From Thermoleophilia bacterium (GTDB taxonomy: Bacteria; Actinomycetota; Thermoleophilia; Gaiellales; F1-60-MAGs149), in NCBI GenBank assembly GCA_016462095.1, contig JAEMTW010000037.1, forward strand, positions 1-11,919: a DNA stretch of 11,919 nt, written 5' to 3'. Shown one piece after another: positions 6,255 to 11,919 of this stretch. A program made the translations under genes and the position numbers. The notes beneath the pieces were generated by a model that ran no database searches, was not told the origin of the DNA, and saw nothing but the letters and a program-made list of their open reading frames with translations. Numbering within the stretch: the stretch's first letter is position 1; each line of letters starts with the position of its first letter.

Positions 6255-7264
6255 CCCGCGACGATATCCGCAACGAGCTGGTCGACCTCGGCCGGAGACG
6301 TGTCCCACGCGGTCATCAGTCGCGCGAGATTGGTCGGCGCATCCCAGATGTAGAAGTGATGCTTCTCCGCCAACGCGCTGATGCGAGCGGCTGGCAAGAC
6401 GGCAAAGACGGCATTGGCTTCAACCGGGTGGATGATCGAAACACCGGCTGCGTTGCCGATCCCGTCGGCAAGCCGGAGCGCCATCGCGTTGGCGTGCGTG
6501 GCGTGGTTCAGCCAGCGATCGTCCGTCAGCAGCGCCGTCACCTGCGCCGCGACAAAGCGCATCTTCGACTGCAGCTGGGTGGCCTGCTTGCGTGCGTTCT
6601 GGATCGGGGCGCGCAGGGACGGATTGATCGCGACGACGATCTCTGCACCCATCGCGCCGTTCTTCGTCAACCCAAACGAGATGAGATCTGCTCCGGGCGC
6701 AACCTCTCCCAGTCCACAGCGATTGGTGGCCGCGGCATTGCAGAGCCGCGCGCCGTCGACATGCAGCAGCAGCTCGTGGGCATGGGCCCAATCGGCGATC
6801 GCCTGCACGGCGGCTGGCGTGTAGGCCGTGCCGCATTCGGTCGATTGAGTGATGCTAACGACCCGCTGGACCACGTGATGCTGCTCGCGCGCTCGAAGCG
6901 CAGCGTCGAGCAGTTCGGGCGTCAGACGTCCGTCGGGCGTTGCGATCGTCTCGAGCTTGGAGCCGATGATGTGTTCGGGAGCGCCGGCCTCGTCGAGGTC
7001 GATGTGCGCACCCTTCGCCGTTAGCACCGATTCCCACCCGCGCAGAGCGAGCGAGAGCGCCACGACATTCGATCCGGTACCCGTCAGACACAGTGCAAAA
7101 GCCGCATCCCCAAAGGCGTTGCCCAGCAGGTTCTCGGCCTGCTCTGTCCAGCGGTCATCGCCATAGCCCGACGCGTGGCCCACGTTGGCCTCGGCGAGTG
7201 CGGTGAGCACCTCAGGAGCCATGCCCGCGTGATTGTCGCTGCCGAACGTCATCGCAGCGCTCAT
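6251..7264 (-). CDS. ltaE: Low-specificity L-threonine aldolase (PLP-dependent)
   Basis: Cleaves L-threonine or allo-threonine to glycine and acetaldehyde. The 337-residue protein resembles the Pseudomonas-type low-specificity enzyme across its length: FGSDNHAGMAPEVL, VGHASGYGDDRWT, GTGSNVVAL, DEAGAPEHIIGSKL, VVSITQSTECGTAYTP, LHVDGARLCNA (Asp170 to the PLP ring nitrogen), ISFGLTKNGAMGAEIV (Schiff-base Lys201), KQATQLQSKMRFVAAQ, NHATHANAMALRLADG, and LMTAWDTSPAEVDQLVADI. The ATG overlaps the stop of the upstream RNA methyltransferase gene (ATGA), so it is coupled to the translation-related operon. Its TAG stop lies in a CTAG shared with the convergent his-operon methyltransferase. A related beta-eliminating lyase activity cannot be excluded from sequence alone. 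Confidence 0.9.
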   Translation of the reverse strand: MSAAMTFGSDNHAGMAPEVLTALAEANVGHASGYGDDRWTEQAENLLGNAFGDAAFALCLTGTGSNVVALSLALRGWESVLTAKGAHIDLDEAGAPEHIIGSKLETIATPDGRLTPELLDAALRAREQHHVVQRVVSITQSTECGTAYTPAAVQAIADWAHAHELLLHVDGARLCNAAATNRCGLGEVAPGADLISFGLTKNGAMGAEIVVAINPSLRAPIQNARKQATQLQSKMRFVAAQVTALLTDDRWLNHATHANAMALRLADGIGNAAGVSIIHPVEANAVFAVLPAARISALAEKHHFYIWDAPTNLARLMTAWDTSPAEVDQLVADIVAG

Positions 7265-8007
7265 GCGTTGCTCCGATACGACAACGCCAGCACAATTGCC
7301 CCGGCGGCAGCGACGTTGAGCGACTCGGCCATGTCGGACTGTGGAATCCGGCAGATCACATCCGCACGCTTGCGGATCGAGTGTGGCAGTCCGTCGCGCT
7401 CGGCACCCAGTGCGATCACCACGGGTCCTGCGAAGTCAACGTCGCTGATATCCGTCTCGCCTGCGCCATCGAGTGCGACGAGTCGCGCCTCGCGGTAGGC
7501 CTGAGCCGGATCGTCAAGGGTCAGTGTGGGCACGAAGAAGGTGGCACCCATCGCGGCCCGCACAGCCTTTGGGCTGGTCGGGTCAGCTGCGGGCGCACCC
7601 AAGACGACCACCTCGGTATTGAAGGCCGCGGCCGACCGCAGCAGCGTGCCGACGTTGCCGGGGTCGCCAACGCCACAGAGTGCGAGCGCGACGCCCGTCA
7701 GTGTCTTTGGTGGCGTTGGCAGCGACTCTCGACGCACCACGCCAATCACGCGCGAACCAGAACGTACCGACGAGAGCGTCGAGAGAATTTCTGTCTGGAC
7801 CACCAGCGGCACGATGCCGACGATGTGCGGGGGAACGAAGTCTTCGCTGACCAACAGATCGTCAAACTGCGCGCCCGCACGGAGGGCTGCGTCCACGAGA
7901 TCTTCGCCCTCAACGACGAAGACGCCGTTATCGCGCCGCTCCGTTGTTCGTTGCAGCGCGCGAACACGTTGCAAGCGAGGGTTCCGCGTTGTGCGGATCG
8001 GCTCCAC
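7261..8007 (-). CDS. SpoU/TrmH-family RNA 2'-O-methyltransferase
   Basis: A 248-residue SPOUT-class methyltransferase acting on rRNA or tRNA. Residues 1 to about 95 form the substrate-binding domain (NPRLQRVRALQRTTERRDNG, FVVEGEDLVDAAL). The catalytic domain carries the three family motifs: GVGDPGNVGTLLRSAAAF (Asn118, Arg124), VIALGAERDGLP (Glu203), and IPQSDMAESLNVAAAGAIVL (Ser229-Asn231), which form the trefoil-knot SAM pocket. In many Gram-positives a similar gene follows rplT and precedes pheST, so its place after rplT fits, but pheST does not follow here. The start is GTG 8007, 11 bases after the rplT stop. No Shine-Dalgarno is clear, and a slightly longer N terminus cannot be ruled out. 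Whether it is RlmB-like or modifies another site cannot be decided from motifs. Confidence 0.92.
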   Translation of the reverse strand: MEPIRTTRNPRLQRVRALQRTTERRDNGVFVVEGEDLVDAALRAGAQFDDLLVSEDFVPPHIVGIVPLVVQTEILSTLSSVRSGSRVIGVVRRESLPTPPKTLTGVALALCGVGDPGNVGTLLRSAAAFNTEVVVLGAPAADPTSPKAVRAAMGATFFVPTLTLDDPAQAYREARLVALDGAGETDISDVDFAGPVVIALGAERDGLPHSIRKRADVICRIPQSDMAESLNVAAAGAIVLALSYRSNA

Positions 8008-8018
8008 GAACGTGTGCT

Positions 8019-8378
8019 CTACGCGACGAGTGCGGACTTAGCGCGCTCGGCAAGGCTGCCGAATGCGTCGGGCTCGTTCATCGCGAGGTCGGCAAGGATC
8101 TTGCGGTCTGCGGTTACGCCGGCCAGCTTGAGGCCGTGCATAAACTGCGAGTACGAAAGATCGTGCTGCCGGGCGCCCGCATTGATGCGGACGATCCAGA
8201 GCGAACGGAAATCGCGCTTGCGCACGCGACGATCGCGGTACGCATAGTTGCCGGAGCGCTGAACCTGCTCCTTCGCTCGGCGATAGAGCTTCGACTTGAG
8301 ACCCCAATAACCGGAGGCCTCTGCGAGTACTTTACGGCGCTTTTTATTGGCGCTTACGGATCGCTTGACGCGGGTCAT
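8019..8378 (-). CDS. rplT: 50S ribosomal protein L20
   Basis: The 119-residue basic protein matches L20, an early 23S rRNA-binding assembly protein. MTRVKRSVSANKKRRKVL opens the basic N-terminal arm, followed by ASGYWGLKSKLYRRAKEQV, YAYRDRRVRKRDFRSLWI, INAGARQHDLSYSQFMHGLK and DRKILADLAMNEP. The ATG follows the rpmI stop by nine bases, with AAGG overlapping that stop as a likely ribosome site. In several bacteria L20 represses its own operon through an RNA structure; no clear equivalent was recognised here. Confidence 0.98.
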   Translation of the reverse strand: MTRVKRSVSANKKRRKVLAEASGYWGLKSKLYRRAKEQVQRSGNYAYRDRRVRKRDFRSLWIVRINAGARQHDLSYSQFMHGLKLAGVTADRKILADLAMNEPDAFGSLAERAKSALVA

Positions 8379-8387
8379 GCCGGAACC

Positions 8388-8585
8388 TTATCGCTTTCCG
8401 AGGAGGCGAAGCGCCTCTTTGTAGTCGGACTTCGCCATTGGCTGGTCCTGGCTGAGCTTGCGGCGGCGCTTGGCGCTCATCTTGCCTCGCAAGTGAGCCT
8501 CCATCGCCTGGCGGCGCATGATTTTGCCCTTGGAGGACACCTTCATTCGCTTCTTCGCGCTCGAATTGGTTTTCATCTTCGGCAT
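8388..8585 (-). CDS. rpmI: 50S ribosomal protein L35
   Basis: The 65-residue, strongly basic protein matches L35: MPKMKTNSSAKKRMKVSSKG, RRQAMEAHLRGKMSAKRRRK and SDYKEALRLLGKR. It has the usual length and the usual position between infC and rplT. Its ATG is 16 bases after the infC stop, with GAAGGA five bases upstream as Shine-Dalgarno. Confidence 0.98.
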   Translation of the reverse strand: MPKMKTNSSAKKRMKVSSKGKIMRRQAMEAHLRGKMSAKRRRKLSQDQPMAKSDYKEALRLLGKR

Positions 8586-8601
8586 GGTGGTCCTTCGTTT
8601 C

Positions 8602-9588
8602 CTACGACTTCTTCGGCGCCCTAGTGGGCTTCGCGGCCGGAGCCGTTGTTGCCTTGGTAGCCGGGGCTGCCTTGGTCTTCGCAGCCGGAGCTGCTTTTGC
8701 CTCAGCGGCCGAAGCCGCCTTCGCCTTCACAGCCGGAGCTGCTTTTGCCTTGGCTGCCGGAGCAGCCTTGGCTTTTGCGGCCGGAGCCGCCTTCGCCTTC
8801 ACAGCCGGAGCTGCTTTTACCTCAGCAACCGGGGCTGCTGGTTCTTCAACAGCCGTGGCTGTTTCTTGCTCGACGACCGGAGTCGCCGTTGCCGCAGCGG
8901 CCGGAGCCGCCTCTTGCCCGGATTCGGCGGCCGCAGCCGCTGCCTCCAGCGCCGCTGCAACCAAGGCTGCGTCGACGTCGATCTCCGCCACCGGTGCCTT
9001 CGCAGCGCCACTGTCGGCCTTCTCGGCGTTCTCCTCTTTGAAGAGTTGCTTCGATGGAGCCAACATCATGACCATATTTCGTCCATCTTGTAGCGGTTCC
9101 GACTCGACAAGCGCAATTTCCTTCAGATCTTCGGCCAAACGCAGCAGCAAATCGCGGCCGCGTTCGGGGTGCGTCATCTCGCGACCGCGGAACATAATCG
9201 TCACTTTGACCTTGTCGTGGTTCTTCAAGAACCGCACAACATGACCCTTCTTGGTCTCATAATCGTGCGCGCCGACCTTCGGGCGCAGCTTGATCTCCTT
9301 GATCACGATCACGTTCTGGTGCTTGCGCGCCAGTTTCGCTTTCAGTTCCTGTTCGTACTTGTACTTCGAGTAGTCCATCACGCGGCAGACGGGCGGGCGC
9401 GCGTCAGCGGCGACTTCGACGAGGTCGAGGTTGAGATCCCACGCGTATTCCAACGCGTCGTCTCGGTCCTTCAAACCAATTTGCTCACCATCTGCGCCGA
9501 TCAGGCGCACCTGCGGGACACGGATCGCTTCATTGATGCGGGTCCGCGGCTCTTCCGGGGGACGGTCGAATCCGCGACGTGGTCTCAA
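8602..9588 (-). CDS. infC: Translation initiation factor IF-3 with long Ala/Lys/Pro tail
   Basis: IF-3 binds the 30S subunit, keeps it apart from 50S and checks start-codon pairing. The 328-residue product has the usual N domain (TRINEAIRVPQVRLIGADGE, ALEYAWDLNLDLVEVAADA, PPVCRVMDYSKYKYEQE), linker, and C domain (VIVIKEIKLRPKVGAHDYET, VKVTIMFRGREMTHPERG, NMVMMLAPSKQ), ending near residue 180. Most IF-3 proteins stop there; this one continues about 148 residues, first Ala/Glu-rich, then an eight-residue Lys-Ala-Pro repeat. The start chosen is TTG 9588, with GGAG eight bases upstream and 15 residues before the conserved core. A GTG at 9681 in the same frame would add 31 unconserved residues. 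Rare starts are a known feature of infC, linked to autoregulation by IF-3. Confidence 0.95.
   Translation of the reverse strand: MRPRRGFDRPPEEPRTRINEAIRVPQVRLIGADGEQIGLKDRDDALEYAWDLNLDLVEVAADARPPVCRVMDYSKYKYEQELKAKLARKHQNVIVIKEIKLRPKVGAHDYETKKGHVVRFLKNHDKVKVTIMFRGREMTHPERGRDLLLRLAEDLKEIALVESEPLQDGRNMVMMLAPSKQLFKEENAEKADSGAAKAPVAEIDVDAALVAAALEAAAAAAESGQEAAPAAAATATPVVEQETATAVEEPAAPVAEVKAAPAVKAKAAPAAKAKAAPAAKAKAAPAVKAKAASAAEAKAAPAAKTKAAPATKATTAPAAKPTRAPKKS
8632..8823 (-). repeat. 24-bp coding repeat array in the infC tail
   Basis: About eight tandem units of an eight-residue repeat (consensus KAKAAPAA, with V, S, E or T variants) are encoded here in frame. At the DNA level a 33-base stretch at 8714-8746 recurs exactly at 8786-8818, a spacing of 72 bases or three units, suggesting recent duplication by slippage or unequal recombination. 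The opposite strand is open in frame as a result. Confidence 0.9.
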
Positions 9589-9672
9589 GACTGCTGCTCC
9601 GTGCGCAAGGGTGGTGTGCTCCGTTCGATGGTTGTAGAGGGACGGTCGTTCACGACTGCCCGACGCGGGCGA

Positions 9673-9702
9673 TGGTAGCACGCGTCAGCCCTTTGGCTAC
9701 CA
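9673..9702. other. Inverted repeat in the thrS-infC gap (hairpin or operator)
   Basis: TGGTAGC (9673-9679) and GCTACCA (9696-9702) form a perfect seven-base stem around a 16-base loop, between the thrS stop (9714) and the infC TTG start. No T-run follows on the minus strand, so it is not a classical intrinsic terminator. It could be an mRNA leader structure, an RNA processing site or a protein-binding site. The alternative infC GTG (9681-9679) lies within it. The 125-base gap shows no strong promoter. Confidence 0.45.
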
Positions 9703-9713
9703 CGCAACGCAGA

Positions 9714-11627
9714 TCAGGCGCCATAGATCGCACGACTGTCGCGCTCGGTTACGAGTGCGTCGATCACACCATCGAGCGGCAACGTGCCAAGGTCGAGGCG
9801 GCCGTGGCGACGAACCGCCACCGCCCCAATCTCCGCCTCGCGATCACCGATCACGAGCATTGCGGGAACTTTCTGCGTCTCCGCCTCGGCGATGCGCTTA
9901 CCGATCGACTCGCTGCGCCCATCGACCTGCGTGCGAATACCGGCGGCTTGCAAGGCATCGCGCGCCAGTTCGGCTGCCACTAGGTGGCGGTCAGAAATCG
10001 GCAGAATCACCGCTTGGACGGGTGCCAGCCAAAGTGGAAAGGCCCCGGCGTAGTGCTCAATCAAAATGCCGATGAAGCGCTCGAAACTGCCGAGCAGTGC
10101 GCGATGGATCATCACTGGACGATGGTCTTGGTCGTCGGCACCTGTGTAGGCAAGGTCGAAGCGCTCGGGCAGGTTGAAGTCGAGTTGCACCGTGCCGCAC
10201 TGCCAGGAGCGACCCAGCGAGTCGGTCAGGTGAATGTCGATCTTCGGCCCGTAGAAGGCGCCGTCGCCCTCGTTGACGCGATAGTCGATGCCGCGCGCCT
10301 GCAACACGCGATGCAGCGACTCCTCGGCCTTGTCCCAGATCGCGTCGTCCCCCACCCGCACCTCGGGTCGCGTTGACAACTCGATTTTGAAGTTCATCGC
10401 GAACAGCTCGTAGAGGTCGAGTGCGAAGCCGAGCACGTTCTGGACCTCCTCTTCGATCTGGTCGGCGGTCACGAACAAGTGCGCATCGTCTTGGGTGATG
10501 TGGCGGACGCGCATCAGGCCATGCAGCGTGCCGGACGGCTCGTGCCGGTGGACGAGACCAACCTCGTTCATCCGCAACGGGAGTTCGCGATACGAGCGGC
10601 GCTGGCTCTTGAAGATCAGGCAGTGTGCCGGGCAGTTCATCGGCTTCATGCCGAAGGCGCGCTCTTCGATCTCGAGCAGATACATGTTCTCGCGGAACTT
10701 CTCCCAGTGACCCGACGTCTTCCAGAGGTCGGAGGCATACAGAATCGGCGTCTTGACCTCTTGGTAGCCGCGCGCATTGTTCTCGCCGCGCCACATATCG
10801 ACGAGCGTGTTCCAGACGACCATGCCCTTGGGATGCCAGAACGGCCCGCCCGGCGATGCGTCGTTGAACGAGAAGAGGTCGAGCTCGCGGCCGAGCCGGC
10901 GGTGATCGCGCTTCTGAGCCTCCTCAATATTATGGAGGTGCAGTTCGAGGTCTTCCTGCGTAAAGAACGCGGTGCCGTAGACCCGCGTCAGCATCGGCCG
11001 AGTCGAGTCGCCACGCCAATAGGCACCGGCGAGATGCGTCAACTTGAAGGCCTTGATTGGTCCCGTGTCTTGCAGATGAGGGCCGCGGCAGAGGTCCGTG
11101 AAATCGTCCTGCGTGTACGTCGTCAGTGGCTCGTCAACAGGCAGATCGTCGATCAACTCGACCTTGTACTGCTCGTCCTCATCGACGAAACGCTGACGCA
11201 CCGTCTCGCGGTCGATCGTCGCGCGCTCGAAAGCGTGCTTTTGCTTGAGGATGCGACGCATCTCGTTCTCGAGCCGCTCGAGGTCGGCCTCGCCGATCGG
11301 CTCCGGAAAATCGAAGTCGTAATAGAAGCCGTTATCGATCGGCGGACCAATCGAGATCTTGACGCCTGGAAAGACGTGGCGGGCAGCCTCGGCCAAGACG
11401 TGGGCTGTGGAGTGCCGCAAGATCGGCAGTGCCTCTTCGTCACCAACGCGCAAGATCTTGACGGTGACCCCGTCCGCCAGTGGCAGGCGTAGATCCTGGA
11501 CCTTGCCGTCGACCTCGATGGCGGCCGTGACCTTCGCCAGGCGATCGCCGATCGCACGAGCACAGTCCAGACCAGTCGCGCCGTCCTCGAGTTCGAGTTC
11601 CGTGCCGTCGGGGAGATGGACCTTCAC
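9714..11627 (-). CDS. thrS: Threonyl-tRNA synthetase
   Basis: Class II synthetase that charges tRNA-Thr. The 637-residue product has a TGS domain (MKVHLPDGTELELEDG), an editing domain with zinc-site-like HSTAH (His72, His76) and DLCRGPH (Cys180, His184), the catalytic core with zinc ligands Cys332 (KPMNCPAH), His383 (TQDDAHLF) and His508 (MIHRALLGSFERF), and a C-terminal anticodon-binding domain. These positions are two less than in the 642-residue E. coli enzyme, supporting GTG 11627 as start. The frame is open to a TTG at 11678, which would add 17 unconserved residues and begin inside a repeat element, so it was not chosen. No Shine-Dalgarno is visible before the GTG, so a leaderless transcript is possible. 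It heads thrS-infC-rpmI-rplT, a conserved order in bacteria. Confidence 0.97.
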   Translation of the reverse strand: MKVHLPDGTELELEDGATGLDCARAIGDRLAKVTAAIEVDGKVQDLRLPLADGVTVKILRVGDEEALPILRHSTAHVLAEAARHVFPGVKISIGPPIDNGFYYDFDFPEPIGEADLERLENEMRRILKQKHAFERATIDRETVRQRFVDEDEQYKVELIDDLPVDEPLTTYTQDDFTDLCRGPHLQDTGPIKAFKLTHLAGAYWRGDSTRPMLTRVYGTAFFTQEDLELHLHNIEEAQKRDHRRLGRELDLFSFNDASPGGPFWHPKGMVVWNTLVDMWRGENNARGYQEVKTPILYASDLWKTSGHWEKFRENMYLLEIEERAFGMKPMNCPAHCLIFKSQRRSYRELPLRMNEVGLVHRHEPSGTLHGLMRVRHITQDDAHLFVTADQIEEEVQNVLGFALDLYELFAMNFKIELSTRPEVRVGDDAIWDKAEESLHRVLQARGIDYRVNEGDGAFYGPKIDIHLTDSLGRSWQCGTVQLDFNLPERFDLAYTGADDQDHRPVMIHRALLGSFERFIGILIEHYAGAFPLWLAPVQAVILPISDRHLVAAELARDALQAAGIRTQVDGRSESIGKRIAEAETQKVPAMLVIGDREAEIGAVAVRRHGRLDLGTLPLDGVIDALVTERDSRAIYGA

Positions 11628-11634
11628 ACGAAGC

Positions 11635-11640
11635 AGGCTA
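11635..11640 (-). promoter_or_regulatory. Possible -10 box for leaderless thrS
   Basis: On the minus strand TAGCCT is followed by seven bases and then the thrS GTG, the spacing expected if transcription starts at the start codon. It fits the loose TANNNT pattern common in actinobacteria. No -35 box is convincing, so this is a weak prediction. Confidence 0.25.
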
Positions 11641-11672
11641 TCAATCGGCGGCTCGGGGGTGTGGCGGCCCTG

Positions 11673-11710
11673 GATCAACTTCCTATTGGGGTCAGACCCT
11701 TTTAGGAAGT
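11673..11710 (-). repeat. REP-like palindromic element, copy A (inverted)
   Basis: A 38-bp unit whose ends ACTTCCTA and TAGGAAGT form a perfect eight-base outer stem, with an inner GGGTC-T-GACCC palindrome and a short internal loop (AAA against CAA) that gives the unit a direction. It lies opposite in direction to copies B and C and starts 45 bp upstream of the thrS GTG. Both ends are next to GATC. Similar short palindromes are mobilised in other genomes by REP-associated tyrosine transposases; none is encoded here. Confidence 0.85.
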
Positions 11711-11726
11711 CGGATCACCTATCCGA
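11710..11726. repeat. Small hairpin in the spacer between repeat copies A and B
   Basis: TCGGAT-CACCT-ATCCGA forms a six-base stem with a five-base loop and shares its first base with copy A. It has no counterpart in the second spacer. Its function is unknown. Confidence 0.5.
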
Positions 11727-11744
11727 GCAATCGAGCGGCCGCTA

Positions 11745-11782
11745 ACTTCCTAAAAGGGTCTGACCCCAATAGGAAGCTGATC
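11745..11782 (+). repeat. REP-like palindromic element, copy B
   Basis: Same 38-bp unit as copy A in the opposite direction, with one substitution near the end that breaks the eighth base pair of the outer stem. Including the preceding CTA, 41 bases (11742-11782) are identical to copy C. The spacer from copy A is 34 bp, and the spacer to copy C is 28 bp and unrelated in sequence. Confidence 0.9.
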
Positions 11783-11810
11783 AACAAACCAAACACCCAA
11801 GACGCCCCTA

Positions 11811-11848
11811 ACTTCCTAAAAGGGTCTGACCCCAATAGGAAGCTGATC
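11811..11848 (+). repeat. REP-like palindromic element, copy C
   Basis: Direct repeat of copy B, 66 bp downstream and identical over 41 bases (11808-11848). The 71 bases that follow to the window end hold no fourth copy and no gene that can be supported. Translating the minus strand here gives a protein-like repeat (SFLLGSDPFRKL twice) that is only the element read as codons. Confidence 0.9.
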
Positions 11849-11919
11849 GCGCTAGTGAAAACGTGCGGGGTCGAGCAGTGGGTCGGGCGCAGCCGCTGCA
11901 CCCGTCACACAATCGGCCG

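Noticed and set aside
6240..6265. Terminator between the convergent operons
   Set aside because: No GC-rich stem followed by a T-run was found on either strand near the shared stop.
8624..9244. Plus-strand Ala/Gly-rich, membrane-like protein opposite infC
   Set aside because: It is the antisense of the repetitive infC tail and IF-3 core, with no ribosome site or domain.
11628..11678. Longer ThrS starting at TTG 11678
   Set aside because: The 17 extra residues are not part of the TGS domain and begin within a repeat element; zinc-ligand spacing to the E. coli protein fits the GTG start.
11673..11848. CRISPR array of three repeats
   Set aside because: The first unit is inverted relative to the other two, spacers differ in length (34 and 28 bp), the units are full palindromes, and no cas genes are present.
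11719..11901. Small minus-strand protein with repeated SFLLGSDPFRKL
   Set aside because: The protein repeat is just palindromic elements B and C read as codons; there is no ribosome site or family resemblance.

Overview
This is GC-rich bacterial DNA with almost no non-coding space. GTG and TTG start codons are common, stop and start codons often overlap, and several genes appear to lack leaders. Together with long-form HisG, fused HisIE and a TrpR-like HisR/YerC regulator, this suggests a high-GC Gram-positive lineage, perhaps Actinobacteriota near Thermoleophilia or Acidimicrobiia. The placement is a low-confidence inference. Everything except the 3' end of hisA is complete.

Region 1 (1-6254) is histidine biosynthesis. 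hisA runs leftward off the window. A small TrpR-family regulator gene (hisR/yerC) starts 20 bp away on the other strand and leads a tight operon: hisR-hisG-hisC/hisB fusion-hisH-hisF-hisIE-methyltransferase. Neighbouring genes overlap by 1-31 bases or are separated by one base. A near-perfect 18-bp palindrome fills the gap between hisA and hisR and contains a -10-like box for each direction, so one operator could control both arms. Seven pathway activities are present: HisG, HisE, HisI, HisA, HisH/HisF, the HisB dehydratase and HisC. Histidinol-phosphate phosphatase and HisD are not in the window.

Region 2 (6251-11627, minus strand) is the classic translation cluster thrS-infC-rpmI-rplT, followed by a SpoU/TrmH-family RNA methyltransferase and a low-specificity L-threonine aldolase. 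The threonine aldolase and the his-operon methyltransferase converge and share a CTAG in which each strand reads its own stop codon. No terminator is visible there.

Region 3 (11628-11919) has no convincing gene. It holds three copies of a 38-bp palindromic REP-like element just upstream of thrS, the first inverted relative to the other two.

The points most worth a second look are the HisC-HisB fusion, the shared divergent operator, non-consensus residues at conserved positions of both IGP synthase subunits (HisH AGQG, HisF Asn51), the repetitive Ala/Lys/Pro tail on IF-3, and the REP-like array against thrS.
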